Source: Candidatus Sulfotelmatobacter sp. (GTDB lineage: Bacteria; Acidobacteriota; Terriglobia; Terriglobales; SbA1). Taken from it: a DNA stretch of 8,255 nucleotides. A program made the position numbers and the translations under genes. This document shows positions 1 to 6,939 of the stretch, in pieces (position 1 is the first letter of the stretch; every line of letters begins with the position of its first letter). The notes beneath the pieces were generated by a model. That model did not search any database. It had not been told where the DNA came from and saw only the letters and a list, made by a program, of their open reading frames with translations. The stretch lies in the NCBI GenBank assembly GCA_030151135.1, contig JASLEQ010000485.1:1-8255 (forward strand), in the 5' to 3' direction.

Positions 1-28
1 TGTCCGGCATAGCGCCGGAGATGGACAT
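1..28 (-). CDS. Possible start of a leftward gene cut by the window edge
   Basis: A leftward ATG at 28 opens a frame that stays open for the nine codons left in the window (MSISGAMPD). The case for it is its context. The promoter-like signature at 169-197 points at it, and the bases just before the ATG (GGGGCGCCTTA) resemble those before the start of the secreted repeat protein at 3539 (GGGGTGCTTG). A leader of about 135 nt would result, compared with about 185 nt for that gene. The nine residues do not yet look like a signal peptide, and a later ATG at 10 is also possible. The product cannot be identified; a third GloVer-repeat protein is a guess from the shared upstream region. Confidence 0.22.
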
Positions 29-121
29 TAAGGCGCCCCAAGAAACGGTGTGTATAGGAGGTCGAATCGCCGCACGACGGATTTTCGTTTCGAAGAACCC
101 CCAACGGGACACAGAAACCTG

Positions 122-141
122 CGGAACCAAGAAGGGGAGGA
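122..141 (-). other. Conserved leader segment shared with the 3539 gene
   Basis: Read on the minus strand, this segment is TCCTCCCCTTCTTGGTTCCG. The leader of the secreted protein gene starting at 3539 contains TCCTCCCCTTCGGTTCCG at 3695-3712, the same apart from a 2-nt gap. Both copies lie downstream of matching -35/-10 elements, 27 nt from the -10 here and 17 nt there. This suggests the two upstream regions are homologous and not just similar by chance. The segment's role is unknown. Confidence 0.5.
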
Positions 142-168
142 CGAGGTACTCAGGTCCGAGTGCAGTGG

Positions 169-197
169 ATTATGCGCAACGGCAATCCAGCTGTCAA
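169..197 (-). promoter_or_regulatory. Sigma70-type promoter pointing left, out of the window
   Basis: On the minus strand there is a perfect -35 box TTGACA (197-192), a 17-nt spacer, and a -10 box CATAAT (174-169) that matches TATAAT at five of six positions. The predicted transcription start is near 162. The -35 box and the bases upstream of it match the promoter of the gene starting at 3539 at 19 of 23 positions (191-213 against 3752-3774). In this copy the upstream bases include the inverted repeat GCAGATTTCTGC (202-213), a possible operator. The gene it serves must start at or beyond the left edge. Confidence 0.6.
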
Positions 198-213
198 CTG
201 TGCAGAAATCTGC

Positions 214-421
214 ATCCACCTCCCAGTAAGCTGGCTTTGTCAGCGCAATTCGCTTGTGAGCAGAAGCTATACGCAACGGGTCAGGACACCCGTCACGGCG
301 ATCTGTGAAGTTGCTGTCCCACTTGCTGGTGCGCGCCAAATAGGGCCGCGGTATAAAACTGCCGTTGCTGCCTGAATCGTGCCCCACGAGAGCTTTCGAC
401 CCATGGGCCTGTGTTCGAGCT
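214..421. other. Intergenic spacer, no gene supported
   Basis: This spacer lies between the promoter at 169-197 and the stop codon of the downstream secreted repeat protein. Open frames exist on both strands, but their translations look like shadow sequence: they are rich in arginine and serine, have no recognisable motif, and one runs into the neighbouring gene. I see no convincing hairpin plus T-tract terminator for the gene ending at 422. Confidence 0.5.
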
Positions 422-1972
422 TTACGGTAAAACCTGGAACGCTCCGTTGCTGGACAACGTTGCGGTTGGCGTAGTGACCTGGATGGAGCCGGTCGTTGCA
501 CCGACCGGCACCTCAGCCTGAATGTATGAAGGTGAAATAACCTTGAACTTGGCAGCCACTCCGTTGAAGGTCACAGTCGCAGCGCCCGTCAGATTGTTTC
601 CCAAGATGTTGACGGGTTGATGGACATGGCCAAACCAGGGATTCGATTGCACGAACGGAGGCAGGCCCATGGACAAGCTGAAGATAGTGCCGCAGCCAAT
701 CCCCCGGCAACCGCCACTGACACCGCCAGCTTGAGTGGTCCCGTAGAAGTTTCCGTTAGTGGCCTGCATTATTGCTCCCGCCGCAACGCCGTCAGCACAG
801 TTAGCCTGAGAACAGAAGTTATACAGCGTAGAGAATTGCCCCTCAGGCGAAATCTTGAAGATGACACCACATGTTCCCGCACAAGCCTTTCCGTTGTAAT
901 GGGTGCCGCCCTGAATGGTTGTTCCGTAGAGATTCCCATCCGTGCCTTGGACCAAACCCGCATAGGGACCTGAGCCGTCGACGCAATTTGGCTTGGAGCA
1001 AAAGTTGTAGAGCGTGGTGAATTCCCCAGTCGGGGTGACCTTAAAGATTGTGCCGCAAAGTTGCGAACCGCAGTAAGCTCCACTGCCTCCGAAAGCGGCC
1101 GTCCCATAAAAGTTCCCATCGCTTGCCTGGATCAAGCCAGTTGGATTCATTCCATCGTTCGTTCCGCTAAATTCGTGGAGAACAGTAAGGAGATTCGATG
1201 AATTGAGGGAGAAAAATGTACCCGTCGCGGTGAGTCCGGCTCCAGACACACCGTAGAGGTTTCCGTCATTCCCCTGCACAAGCGGTACTTGAGGGGCAGA
1301 ACCGTCAGGGCATAAATAGCTCCTGCAGAAAATGTAGACTCTCAGGAACTGACCGCTCGGTGTGATCTCAAAGATAGTTCCACATCCGAGGGCGGACCCA
1401 CATGCACCGGGAAGGCCGCCGAAATAGTTAGTGCCATAGAAATATCCATTGAAGGCAAGGACCAGCGGAGATTCAGGCACCTCCCCGTCGCTGCAAGCCG
1501 CATAGGAACAAAAGCTATAGAGCGTGGTGAGCGTACCGTCCGCGGTCATCTTGAACACAGAGCCGCAACCATTGTCAGGGTTGGCGTTGCAGTAAGCGCC
1601 TGAACCTCCGGATTCTGTCGTTCCGTAAAAGGCCTGGTTGGGAGCGAGAATGAGTCCAGCGTTGGGGTAGAGACCGTCTGCACATTTGGAGGCGCTGCAG
1701 AAGTTGTAGAGTACCGTCTGAGTAGTGCCATCGAGACTTAGCCTGAATACGGTACCGTCTCCCGGCATACTTAGATTCTGGCCGTGCTTGCCTCCCGCGA
1801 AAGAAGTGCCGTACAGGTTTCCGTCCACTCCTTGGGTAAGGGAGATCGGAATGTAGCCTTGGGCTTCTGTGAAGATGAACTCGGTAGTGAAGGTTTGGGC
1901 GTGGGAAGAGAAGGCAGTTGCGAGGCAGAGGGCCGTAATGTAAGAGAGATTCCCGAAAGTGTGAATTGTCAC
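422..1972 (-). CDS. Secreted GloVer (TIGR03803) repeat protein with IPT/TIG-like C-terminal domain, downstream paralog
   Basis: A predicted exported structural or binding protein of 516 residues whose substrate is unknown. The start is GTG, preceded by AAAAGGGA with 5 nt between GGG and the start; no ATG, GTG or TTG lies upstream in frame before the previous gene's stop. Residues 1-25 form a signal peptide with hydrophobic core and SHA|QT cleavage site, although the n-region lacks Lys or Arg. Residues 46-436 hold seven repeats of the form L-x-QG-x-DGN-[LF]-YGT-x-x-x-GG ... GT-[IV]-F-x-[IV]-x-P-x-G-x-x-T-x-LY-x-FCS-x4-C-x-DG, with YGT-like cores near 54, 116, 179, 240, 289, 349 and 410. Seven repeats suggest a seven-bladed beta-propeller (inference). 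Residues 446-516 resemble an IPT/TIG immunoglobulin-like domain (ILGNNLTGAATVTFNGV). Repeat 4 is degenerate and has no cysteines. The gene lies 61 nt behind its paralog and is probably in the same transcript. Confidence 0.9.
   Translation of the reverse strand: MTIHTFGNLSYITALCLATAFSSHAQTFTTEFIFTEAQGYIPISLTQGVDGNLYGTSFAGGKHGQNLSMPGDGTVFRLSLDGTTQTVLYNFCSASKCADGLYPNAGLILAPNQAFYGTTESGGSGAYCNANPDNGCGSVFKMTADGTLTTLYSFCSYAACSDGEVPESPLVLAFNGYFYGTNYFGGLPGACGSALGCGTIFEITPSGQFLRVYIFCRSYLCPDGSAPQVPLVQGNDGNLYGVSGAGLTATGTFFSLNSSNLLTVLHEFSGTNDGMNPTGLIQASDGNFYGTAAFGGSGAYCGSQLCGTIFKVTPTGEFTTLYNFCSKPNCVDGSGPYAGLVQGTDGNLYGTTIQGGTHYNGKACAGTCGVIFKISPEGQFSTLYNFCSQANCADGVAAGAIMQATNGNFYGTTQAGGVSGGCRGIGCGTIFSLSMGLPPFVQSNPWFGHVHQPVNILGNNLTGAATVTFNGVAAKFKVISPSYIQAEVPVGATTGSIQVTTPTATLSSNGAFQVLP
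665..1837 (-). repeat. Seven tandem protein repeats (TIGR03803 type), downstream paralog
   Basis: The array covers codons 46-436, with units of about 50-63 residues. Repeats 1, 2, 3, 5 and 6 carry FC-x4-C-x-DG. Repeats 2, 3, 5, 6 and 7 carry a second cysteine pair just before the GT[IV]F strand (C128/C136, C191/C197, C301/C306, C364/C368, C422/C427). Repeat 4 has neither pair, and repeat 7 stops after its GTIF strand, where the TIG-like domain follows. Confidence 0.85.
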
Positions 1973-2033
1973 GATTTCCCTTTTGGGTTCTGATGCGTTA
2001 GTTCGTTTGCTGCTATCTCTTGTTGAGCTTGTG
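1973..2033 (-). other. Short spacer between the two repeat-protein genes
   Basis: The 61 nt between the stop of the upstream paralog and the GTG of the downstream one show no TTGACA-like box and no hairpin terminator. The only clear signal is the Shine-Dalgarno-like AAAAGGGA (1977-1984). This favours a two-gene transcript driven from 3730-3758. Confidence 0.5.
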
Positions 2034-3539
2034 TTAAGGCAGAACTCTGAAAGCTACATTGCTTGAGAAAGTTCCGCTGGGTGTTATGACCTGTAATATC
2101 CCGGTCGTCGCACCAGTGGGGACGGTAGCTTTGATCAGAGTATCGGCCACGACCGCAAAGGCCGCGGGCACTCCATTGAAGGTGACACTGGTTGCTCCGG
2201 TCAGGTTATTTCCGAGAATACCAACCTGCTGTCCGACCTTCGCGAAACCGGGATTGGCCGCAACGAAGGCTGGAAGCAAATTCGACAATTTGTAGATGGT
2301 GCCGCAGCCGGCGAAGGAGCCGCAGTTTGCTGGTGTGCCTCCGAGTGACGTTCCGCCGTAGAAGACACCGTTTGTACCCTGTGCTAGCGCGACAGGGGTT
2401 TCTCCATCCGCGCAGCCGCTGCCCGCATGACAGAAGTTGTAAAGAGTAGTAAGCGCACCACTCGGTGTGACCTCAAATGCGGTGCCTGCGTTGGAAGATC
2501 CGCCACTATGGGTTGTACCGTACAAGTTCCCGTCGGACCCCATGAGTAGACCAGTAGGATATGCACCGTCGGCACAGCCGTCGATGTTCACCTGGGAGCA
2601 GAAGGAGTAGAGCGTGGTCAGTTGACCAATCGGGGAGATTTGGAAGACTGATCCACTGTCGGAAGTACCGCCGTTGGAAGTGGTGCCGAGGAAGTTGCCG
2701 TTGCTGTCTTGCACGAGAGGCCCGAGGGGATTTTTTCCATCGAGGCACGCGTTGTTTTGGTACTGGGAACAAAACTGGTGGAGGAGAGTGAGCACGCCGT
2801 CGCGGGTAAGTTTGAAAAAAGTGCCCGCAGAGTAGGTTCCTCCAACTTCGGTGGTGCCATACAAGTTGCCGTCGGCGCCAAAGATCAGTTCGCTTGGGCT
2901 ACCGCCGTCATCGCAATTGACGAGGGCACAGAAGCTGTACAGCGTGGTCAAGTTTCCACTGGGCGAGAGTGCGAAGACGGATCCCCCGTCATGAGCGCCA
3001 CCCGCGGAAGTCGTGCCATATATTTTGCCGCCCGGTCCCTGGATGAGTCCCGCTGGTGCATACCCATCCGGGCAGAACTCCTGTGCACAAAACCGATATA
3101 GCGTTGTCAATGTCCCGGCGGGCGTGATTTGAAAGATGGTGCCGCATCCTCTCGCCAAAAAGCAACGATTGCCTCCCAATTGCGTGGTCCCAAATAGGTT
3201 CCCGTTGGGGCTCAGAAGCAGCGGTCCGGGAGGATCCCATCCGTCACTACAGGTGGATTGAGAGCAAAACTTATAGAGTGTCCTGATGTAGCCGGCGGGG
3301 TTAACCTCAAACACGGTTCCGCAACCAGCACTGGCCTTGCAGGCACCGAACAGCCCGCCGCCCGAGGTTACACCGTAGAGGTTGCCATTTGCTCCCTGAA
3401 CTAGAGGACCCTCTGGTTGCTCGCCATTCGAGCCAATGAAATTGGCGAGGGTAGTGAAGGTCTGCGCGGAAGAGGGAAGAACTGCTGCGGAGAGAGAGAT
3501 CGCGGACGCGAGCATGATCCTGGGAAACATCGACTTCAT
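2034..3539 (-). CDS. Secreted GloVer (TIGR03803) repeat protein with IPT/TIG-like C-terminal domain, upstream paralog
   Basis: A predicted exported protein of 501 residues, of unknown ligand, with the same architecture as the gene downstream of it. I start it at the ATG at 3539 rather than the adjoining TTG at 3542, because AGGGGGTG at 3544-3551 sits 4 nt before the ATG. The signal peptide has a positive n-region (MKSMFPR), a hydrophobic core and an SSA|QT cleavage site after residue 25. The mature chain begins QTFTT, exactly as in the paralog. Seven repeats fill residues 46-419, with YGT-like cores near 55, 116, 174, 227, 284, 340 and 394. Six of them carry an FC-x4-7-C-x-DG segment, ending at C97, C156, C209, C265, C322 and C376. 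Residues 430-501 form an IPT/TIG-like domain (ILGNNLTGATSVTFNGV). There is no sortase, PEP-CTERM or lipobox signal, so it is probably periplasmic or released. It has its own promoter and leads the two-gene unit. Confidence 0.9.
   Translation of the reverse strand: MKSMFPRIMLASAISLSAAVLPSSAQTFTTLANFIGSNGEQPEGPLVQGANGNLYGVTSGGGLFGACKASAGCGTVFEVNPAGYIRTLYKFCSQSTCSDGWDPPGPLLLSPNGNLFGTTQLGGNRCFLARGCGTIFQITPAGTLTTLYRFCAQEFCPDGYAPAGLIQGPGGKIYGTTSAGGAHDGGSVFALSPSGNLTTLYSFCALVNCDDGGSPSELIFGADGNLYGTTEVGGTYSAGTFFKLTRDGVLTLLHQFCSQYQNNACLDGKNPLGPLVQDSNGNFLGTTSNGGTSDSGSVFQISPIGQLTTLYSFCSQVNIDGCADGAYPTGLLMGSDGNLYGTTHSGGSSNAGTAFEVTPSGALTTLYNFCHAGSGCADGETPVALAQGTNGVFYGGTSLGGTPANCGSFAGCGTIYKLSNLLPAFVAANPGFAKVGQQVGILGNNLTGATSVTFNGVPAAFAVVADTLIKATVPTGATTGILQVITPSGTFSSNVAFRVLP
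2283..3404 (-). repeat. Seven tandem protein repeats (TIGR03803 type), upstream paralog
   Basis: The array covers codons 46-419, with units of about 53-61 residues. Repeats 1, 2 and 7 have an extra cysteine pair before the GT[IV]F/GTIY strand (C67/C73, C126/C132, C406/C412). Repeats 3, 4, 5 and 6 have a shorter loop there and lack both cysteines. Repeat 7 stops after this strand, like the last repeat of the paralog. Confidence 0.85.
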
Positions 3540-3543
3540 CAAG

Positions 3544-3551
3544 CACCCCCT
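3544..3551 (-). promoter_or_regulatory. Ribosome binding site that decides the start of the upstream repeat protein
   Basis: On the minus strand the bases are AGGGGGTG, close to the AGGAGGTG consensus, followed by CTTG and then ATG at 3539. The in-frame TTG at 3542 would leave only one base of spacing, so ATG is the better start. Confidence 0.6.
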
Positions 3552-3597
3552 GATAGAGAACCCTGTTGTTTCGATTCTGCTCGCAGAAGCGATCTAA

Positions 3598-3612
3598 GAC
3601 CGCTCCGCGGTC
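3598..3612 (-). other. Perfect hairpin in the leader of the repeat-protein unit
   Basis: GACCGC-TCC-GCGGTC is a perfect 6-bp stem with a 3-nt loop. It lies about 60 nt before the start codon in the predicted 5' leader of the gene starting at 3539. No T-tract follows on the minus strand, so it is not an obvious terminator. It could be an mRNA stability or translational control element, but no riboswitch class is recognised. Confidence 0.35.
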
Positions 3613-3694
3613 GACAGTGGTGAGGCCTTCTCGGTCCAGGGAACATCCGTGAAGGACCCCAGAAGTGGAGAATCAAGTTGAATATAACGAGGCC

Positions 3695-3712
3695 CGGAAC
3701 CGAAGGGGAGGA
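3695..3712 (-). other. Conserved leader segment, second copy
   Basis: TCCTCCCCTTCGGTTCCG on the minus strand is the partner of the segment at 122-141. It lies just downstream of the predicted transcription start of the repeat-protein unit. Pyrimidine-rich TCCTCCCC is complementary to Shine-Dalgarno-like sequence, so it could pair with the AGGGGGTG site near the start codon. That pairing is inference only. Confidence 0.4.
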
Positions 3713-3729
3713 ACGGTTCGATGCCGAGC

Positions 3730-3758
3730 ATTATTTGGCAGTTCGGTTGAACTGTCAA
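3730..3758 (-). promoter_or_regulatory. Sigma70-type promoter of the repeat-protein unit
   Basis: The minus strand carries a perfect TTGACA (3758-3753), a 17-nt spacer and AATAAT (3735-3730), which matches TATAAT at five of six positions. Transcription should start near 3723, giving a leader of about 185 nt before the ATG at 3539. The -35 region and its upstream flank repeat at 191-213. Confidence 0.65.
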
Positions 3759-3891
3759 TTGTGCAAGATTCTGCTACGCCCTTAGATCAGCGTGTTAGCT
3801 TTCCGGATGAGTAGACGAGGCTGAATGTCAGTGACAGGGCGCACACACTTTCTCAGAATGGGAAGCATGTCCGAAGGTAATGCTGTGAACG

Positions 3892-3921
3892 TTTACGTGT
3901 CTTCCCTTTTACTGTTAACAT
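3892..3921 (+). promoter_or_regulatory. Candidate promoter of the glycolytic cluster
   Basis: TTTACG (3892-3897, four of six to TTGACA) and TAACAT (3916-3921, four of six to TATAAT) are separated by 18 nt. They lie about 65 nt before the gap start. The match is moderate. The location fits, because the preceding gene is divergent and gap must therefore be transcribed from within 3760-3985. Confidence 0.35.
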
Positions 3922-3970
3922 CATGGGTTTACCAAGTGAGCGTCAACCACGTCTGTTTACGCCCTCATAA

Positions 3971-4996
<1,026 letters not shown>

Positions 4997-5000
4997 TCCG

Positions 5001-5072
5001 TGTGGCGCGGGCGCCCACGCCCGCGCCGCATGCAGCATCGCGAGGGCTCTCGGGCGAGGCGCCCGCGCCACA
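5001..5072. repeat. Palindromic REP/MITE-like element between gap and pgk
   Basis: A 72-bp GC-rich element with perfect 15-bp inverted ends: TGTGGCGCGGGCGCC (5001-5015) and GGCGCCCGCGCCACA (5058-5072). Alternative local hairpins also form. GGCGCGGGCG and CGCCCGCGCC (5004-5027) enclose a CCCA loop, a stem that extends to 13 bp with one G-U pair. GGGCG-AGG-CGCCC lies at 5052-5064. The segment CGCCCGCGCC(G/A)CA occurs twice directly, at 5018 and 5060. No T-tract follows, so it is not a classic terminator, though in RNA it could partly stop or stabilise the gap transcript. It looks like a dispersed non-coding repeat, but one window cannot prove that. Confidence 0.7.
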
Positions 5073-5094
5073 TTTCTTAGAGGAATGACCAGCC

Positions 5095-6306
5095 ATGTCC
5101 AAGCTTTCCATTCGTGATCTCCCCCTCAATGCGAATCGAGTGTTCATGCGTGTCGACTTCAATGTGCCGCTCGATGACGGCCGCGTCATGGACGATACCC
5201 GCATCCGGGAAACCTTGCCTACGATTGAGTATGCCCTTCGTCACGGCGCGCGGCTGATTTTGGCGTCGCACCTAGGGCGTCCAAAAGGCAAACCGAATCC
5301 GAAGATGAGCCTGAAGCCGGTAGCCGAGCGCTTGCGCATGCTGCTCGATAAAGAACTGGCGCGCGGCGAGAACGTCGGCTTCTGCCCCGAGTGCGTTGGG
5401 CCGGAAGCGGAAGAAGTTGCGACTCAGCTTGAAAAGGGTCAGACGCTTTTGCTCGAAAATCTTCGCTTTCACCCCGAAGAGGAAGCCAACGATGCCAAGT
5501 TTGCGCGGCAGCTGGCGAACCTCGCCGAATACTACGTGAACGATGCGTTTGGCTCAGCTCACCGCGCCCACGCCTCGACGGAGGGCATCACGCACTTCAT
5601 GAAAGAGAACGCTGCTGGACTCTTGATGGAGAAGGAACTGAAGTATCTTGGCAAAGCCCTGGAACGTCCGGAGGAGCCGTTTGTGGCAATTCTGGGCGGT
5701 GCGAAGGTCAGTGACAAGATCGGTGTGATCCAGAATTTGCTGAGCAAGGTCAACGTGCTCATCATCGGCGGGGGCATGGCTTATACCTTTCTGAAGGCGC
5801 AGGGACAGGAGATTGGCAAGTCGCTGCTTGAAGCGGACAAAGTGGATCTTGCGAAGAGTCTGCTGGCCGATGCAAAAAAGAGGAACGTGAAGCTGCTGTT
5901 GCCGGTCGACCATGTTGTGGCGATGAAGATCGAGCCAAATGCAGTGGTGCAGCAGATCGGCGAAGGGCAGGCGATTCCCGCGGACAAGATGGCACTCGAT
6001 ATCGGTCCGAAGACAATTGAACTGTTCTCCGACGCGATCTCAGATGCGCGCACGATTGTGTGGAACGGGCCGATGGGAGTATTTGAAGTGCCTGGATTTT
6101 CGAAGGGCACGTTCAAGGTCGCGCATGCGGTCGCCGACAACGGAGCAGCAATCTCCATCGTGGGTGGCGGCGATTCTGTTGCGGCGGTGAAGGCAGCCAA
6201 CGTGGCCGACAAGATTACCCACATTTCAACCGGTGGCGGAGCTTCGCTCGAGTTCCTGGAAGGACAAAAGTTGCCGGGAGTCGAGGCGCTGACGGATAAA
6301 AAATAA
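5095..6306 (+). CDS. pgk: Phosphoglycerate kinase
   Basis: Cytosolic kinase that transfers the acyl phosphate of 1,3-bisphosphoglycerate to ADP, giving ATP and 3-phosphoglycerate; it uses the product of the gap enzyme. At 403 residues it is close to the usual bacterial length. The substrate-side N-terminal domain shows RVDFNVP (19-25), Arg36 and ASHLGRP (57-63). The nucleotide side shows [11 protein letters not shown] (201-211), NGPMGVFE (324-331), GGGDSVAAV (357-365) and the closing [13 protein letters not shown] (378-390). All key motifs are intact. The ATG is supported by AGAGGA at 5079-5084, 10 nt upstream. The macro-domain gene follows after 45 nt. Confidence 0.97.
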   Translation: MSKLSIRDLPLNANRVFMRVDFNVPLDDGRVMDDTRIRETLPTIEYALRHGARLILASHLGRPKGKPNPKMSLKPVAERLRMLLDKELARGENVGFCPECVGPEAEEVATQLEKGQTLLLENLRFHPEEEANDAKFARQLANLAEYYVNDAFGSAHRAHASTEGITHFMKENAAGLLMEKELKYLGKALERPEEPFVAILGGAKVSDKIGVIQNLLSKVNVLIIGGGMAYTFLKAQGQEIGKSLLEADKVDLAKSLLADAKKRNVKLLLPVDHVVAMKIEPNAVVQQIGEGQAIPADKMALDIGPKTIELFSDAISDARTIVWNGPMGVFEVPGFSKGTFKVAHAVADNGAAISIVGGGDSVAAVKAANVADKITHISTGGGASLEFLEGQKLPGVEALTDKK

Positions 6307-6351
6307 TTCCTGGTAACCGGTATCGGCCAAAGTTGTCTGCGAAGCTCGGTT

Positions 6352-6939
6352 ATGCGACTGCTGCTGAACGACGGCAAGATCATCGAGATTCATGGGCCTG
6401 CTGACATCACGGAAGAAACGACGGATGCAATCGTGAATGCGGCGAATTCTTCCCTGCTCGGCGGCGGTGGCGTGGATGGAGCAATTCATCGCGCGGGCGG
6501 GCCGGCCATTCTCGAAGACTGCCGCAAGATCGTCGGCAAGATTGGACGATTGGCAGCAGGAAATGCAGTGATCACCACGGGCGGAAAGCTTCGCGCAAAG
6601 TACGTGATTCATACCGTCGGGCCAGTTTTTCGCGACGGAAACCATCGCGAGATTGAGACGCTGGGCAGCTGTTATCAGGAATCGATTCGCGTAGCCGACA
6701 ACCACAGCATCCACTCAGTGGCCTTCCCTGCCATCTCTACCGGGGCATACGGCTATCCGGTTGAAGAAGCGGCTCCGATTGCGCTTCACGCAACTCTGGA
6801 TGCGCTCACTTCGGCACAGCACGTCAAGCTTTGCCGGTTCGTTCTGTTTGATATTTCCACCGTTCGCGCGTTCGAACGCGCAGCGGAAAACCTGTCTGGC
6901 ACAATTTCATCCATTCATATTGAAAAGGCGAACTCATGA
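6352..6939 (+). CDS. MacroD-type macro domain protein (ADP-ribose / O-acetyl-ADP-ribose hydrolase)
   Basis: A single-domain macro protein of 195 residues. Relatives of the MacroD/YmdB group remove ADP-ribose from acidic residues and deacetylate O-acetyl-ADP-ribose, the by-product of sirtuin reactions. The ligand-binding signature DAIVNAANSSLLGGGGVDGAIHRAG (residues 25-49) holds Asn32 and Asp42, which appear to correspond to the catalytic Asn and Asp of YmdB. The phosphate loop AFPAISTGAYGYP (124-136) and the core strand YVIHTVGPV (84-92) are also intact. The tail of about 20 residues is not conserved to my eye. The start lacks a strong Shine-Dalgarno sequence, so translation may depend on pgk upstream. 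Its TGA overlaps the tpiA ATG by 4 nt, so the two genes are probably translationally coupled. The family call is firm; the true substrate in this organism is inferred. Confidence 0.93.
   Translation: MRLLLNDGKIIEIHGPADITEETTDAIVNAANSSLLGGGGVDGAIHRAGGPAILEDCRKIVGKIGRLAAGNAVITTGGKLRAKYVIHTVGPVFRDGNHREIETLGSCYQESIRVADNHSIHSVAFPAISTGAYGYPVEEAAPIALHATLDALTSAQHVKLCRFVLFDISTVRAFERAAENLSGTISSIHIEKANS

Noticed and set aside
350..362. TATAAA-like -10 box on the plus strand (GGTATAAAACT)
   Set aside because: No -35 partner at a proper distance and no rightward gene to serve; the genes here run leftward.
28..501. A 157-codon leftward open frame across the left spacer
   Set aside because: It overlaps the end of the secreted repeat protein in another frame, is rich in Arg, Ser and Pro, shows no motif, and covers the promoter-like signature at 169-197.
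665..3404. Possible CRISPR or tandem DNA repeat array suggested by recurring similar DNA words
   Set aside because: The repetition follows coding repeats of about 50-63 residues with variable sequence inside two intact reading frames. There are no identical repeats with unique spacers.
3540..3542. TTG as start of the upstream repeat protein
   Set aside because: The adjacent ATG at 3539 has better spacing from AGGGGGTG and is the stronger start codon.
5001..5072. Rho-independent terminator after gap
   Set aside because: The stems are strong, but no T-tract follows and pgk with its own ribosome binding site comes immediately after. A dispersed palindromic repeat fits better.
5781..6383. Leftward 200-codon open frame opposite pgk
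   Set aside because: This is an antisense shadow of pgk, Ser- and Pro-rich, with no family resemblance.
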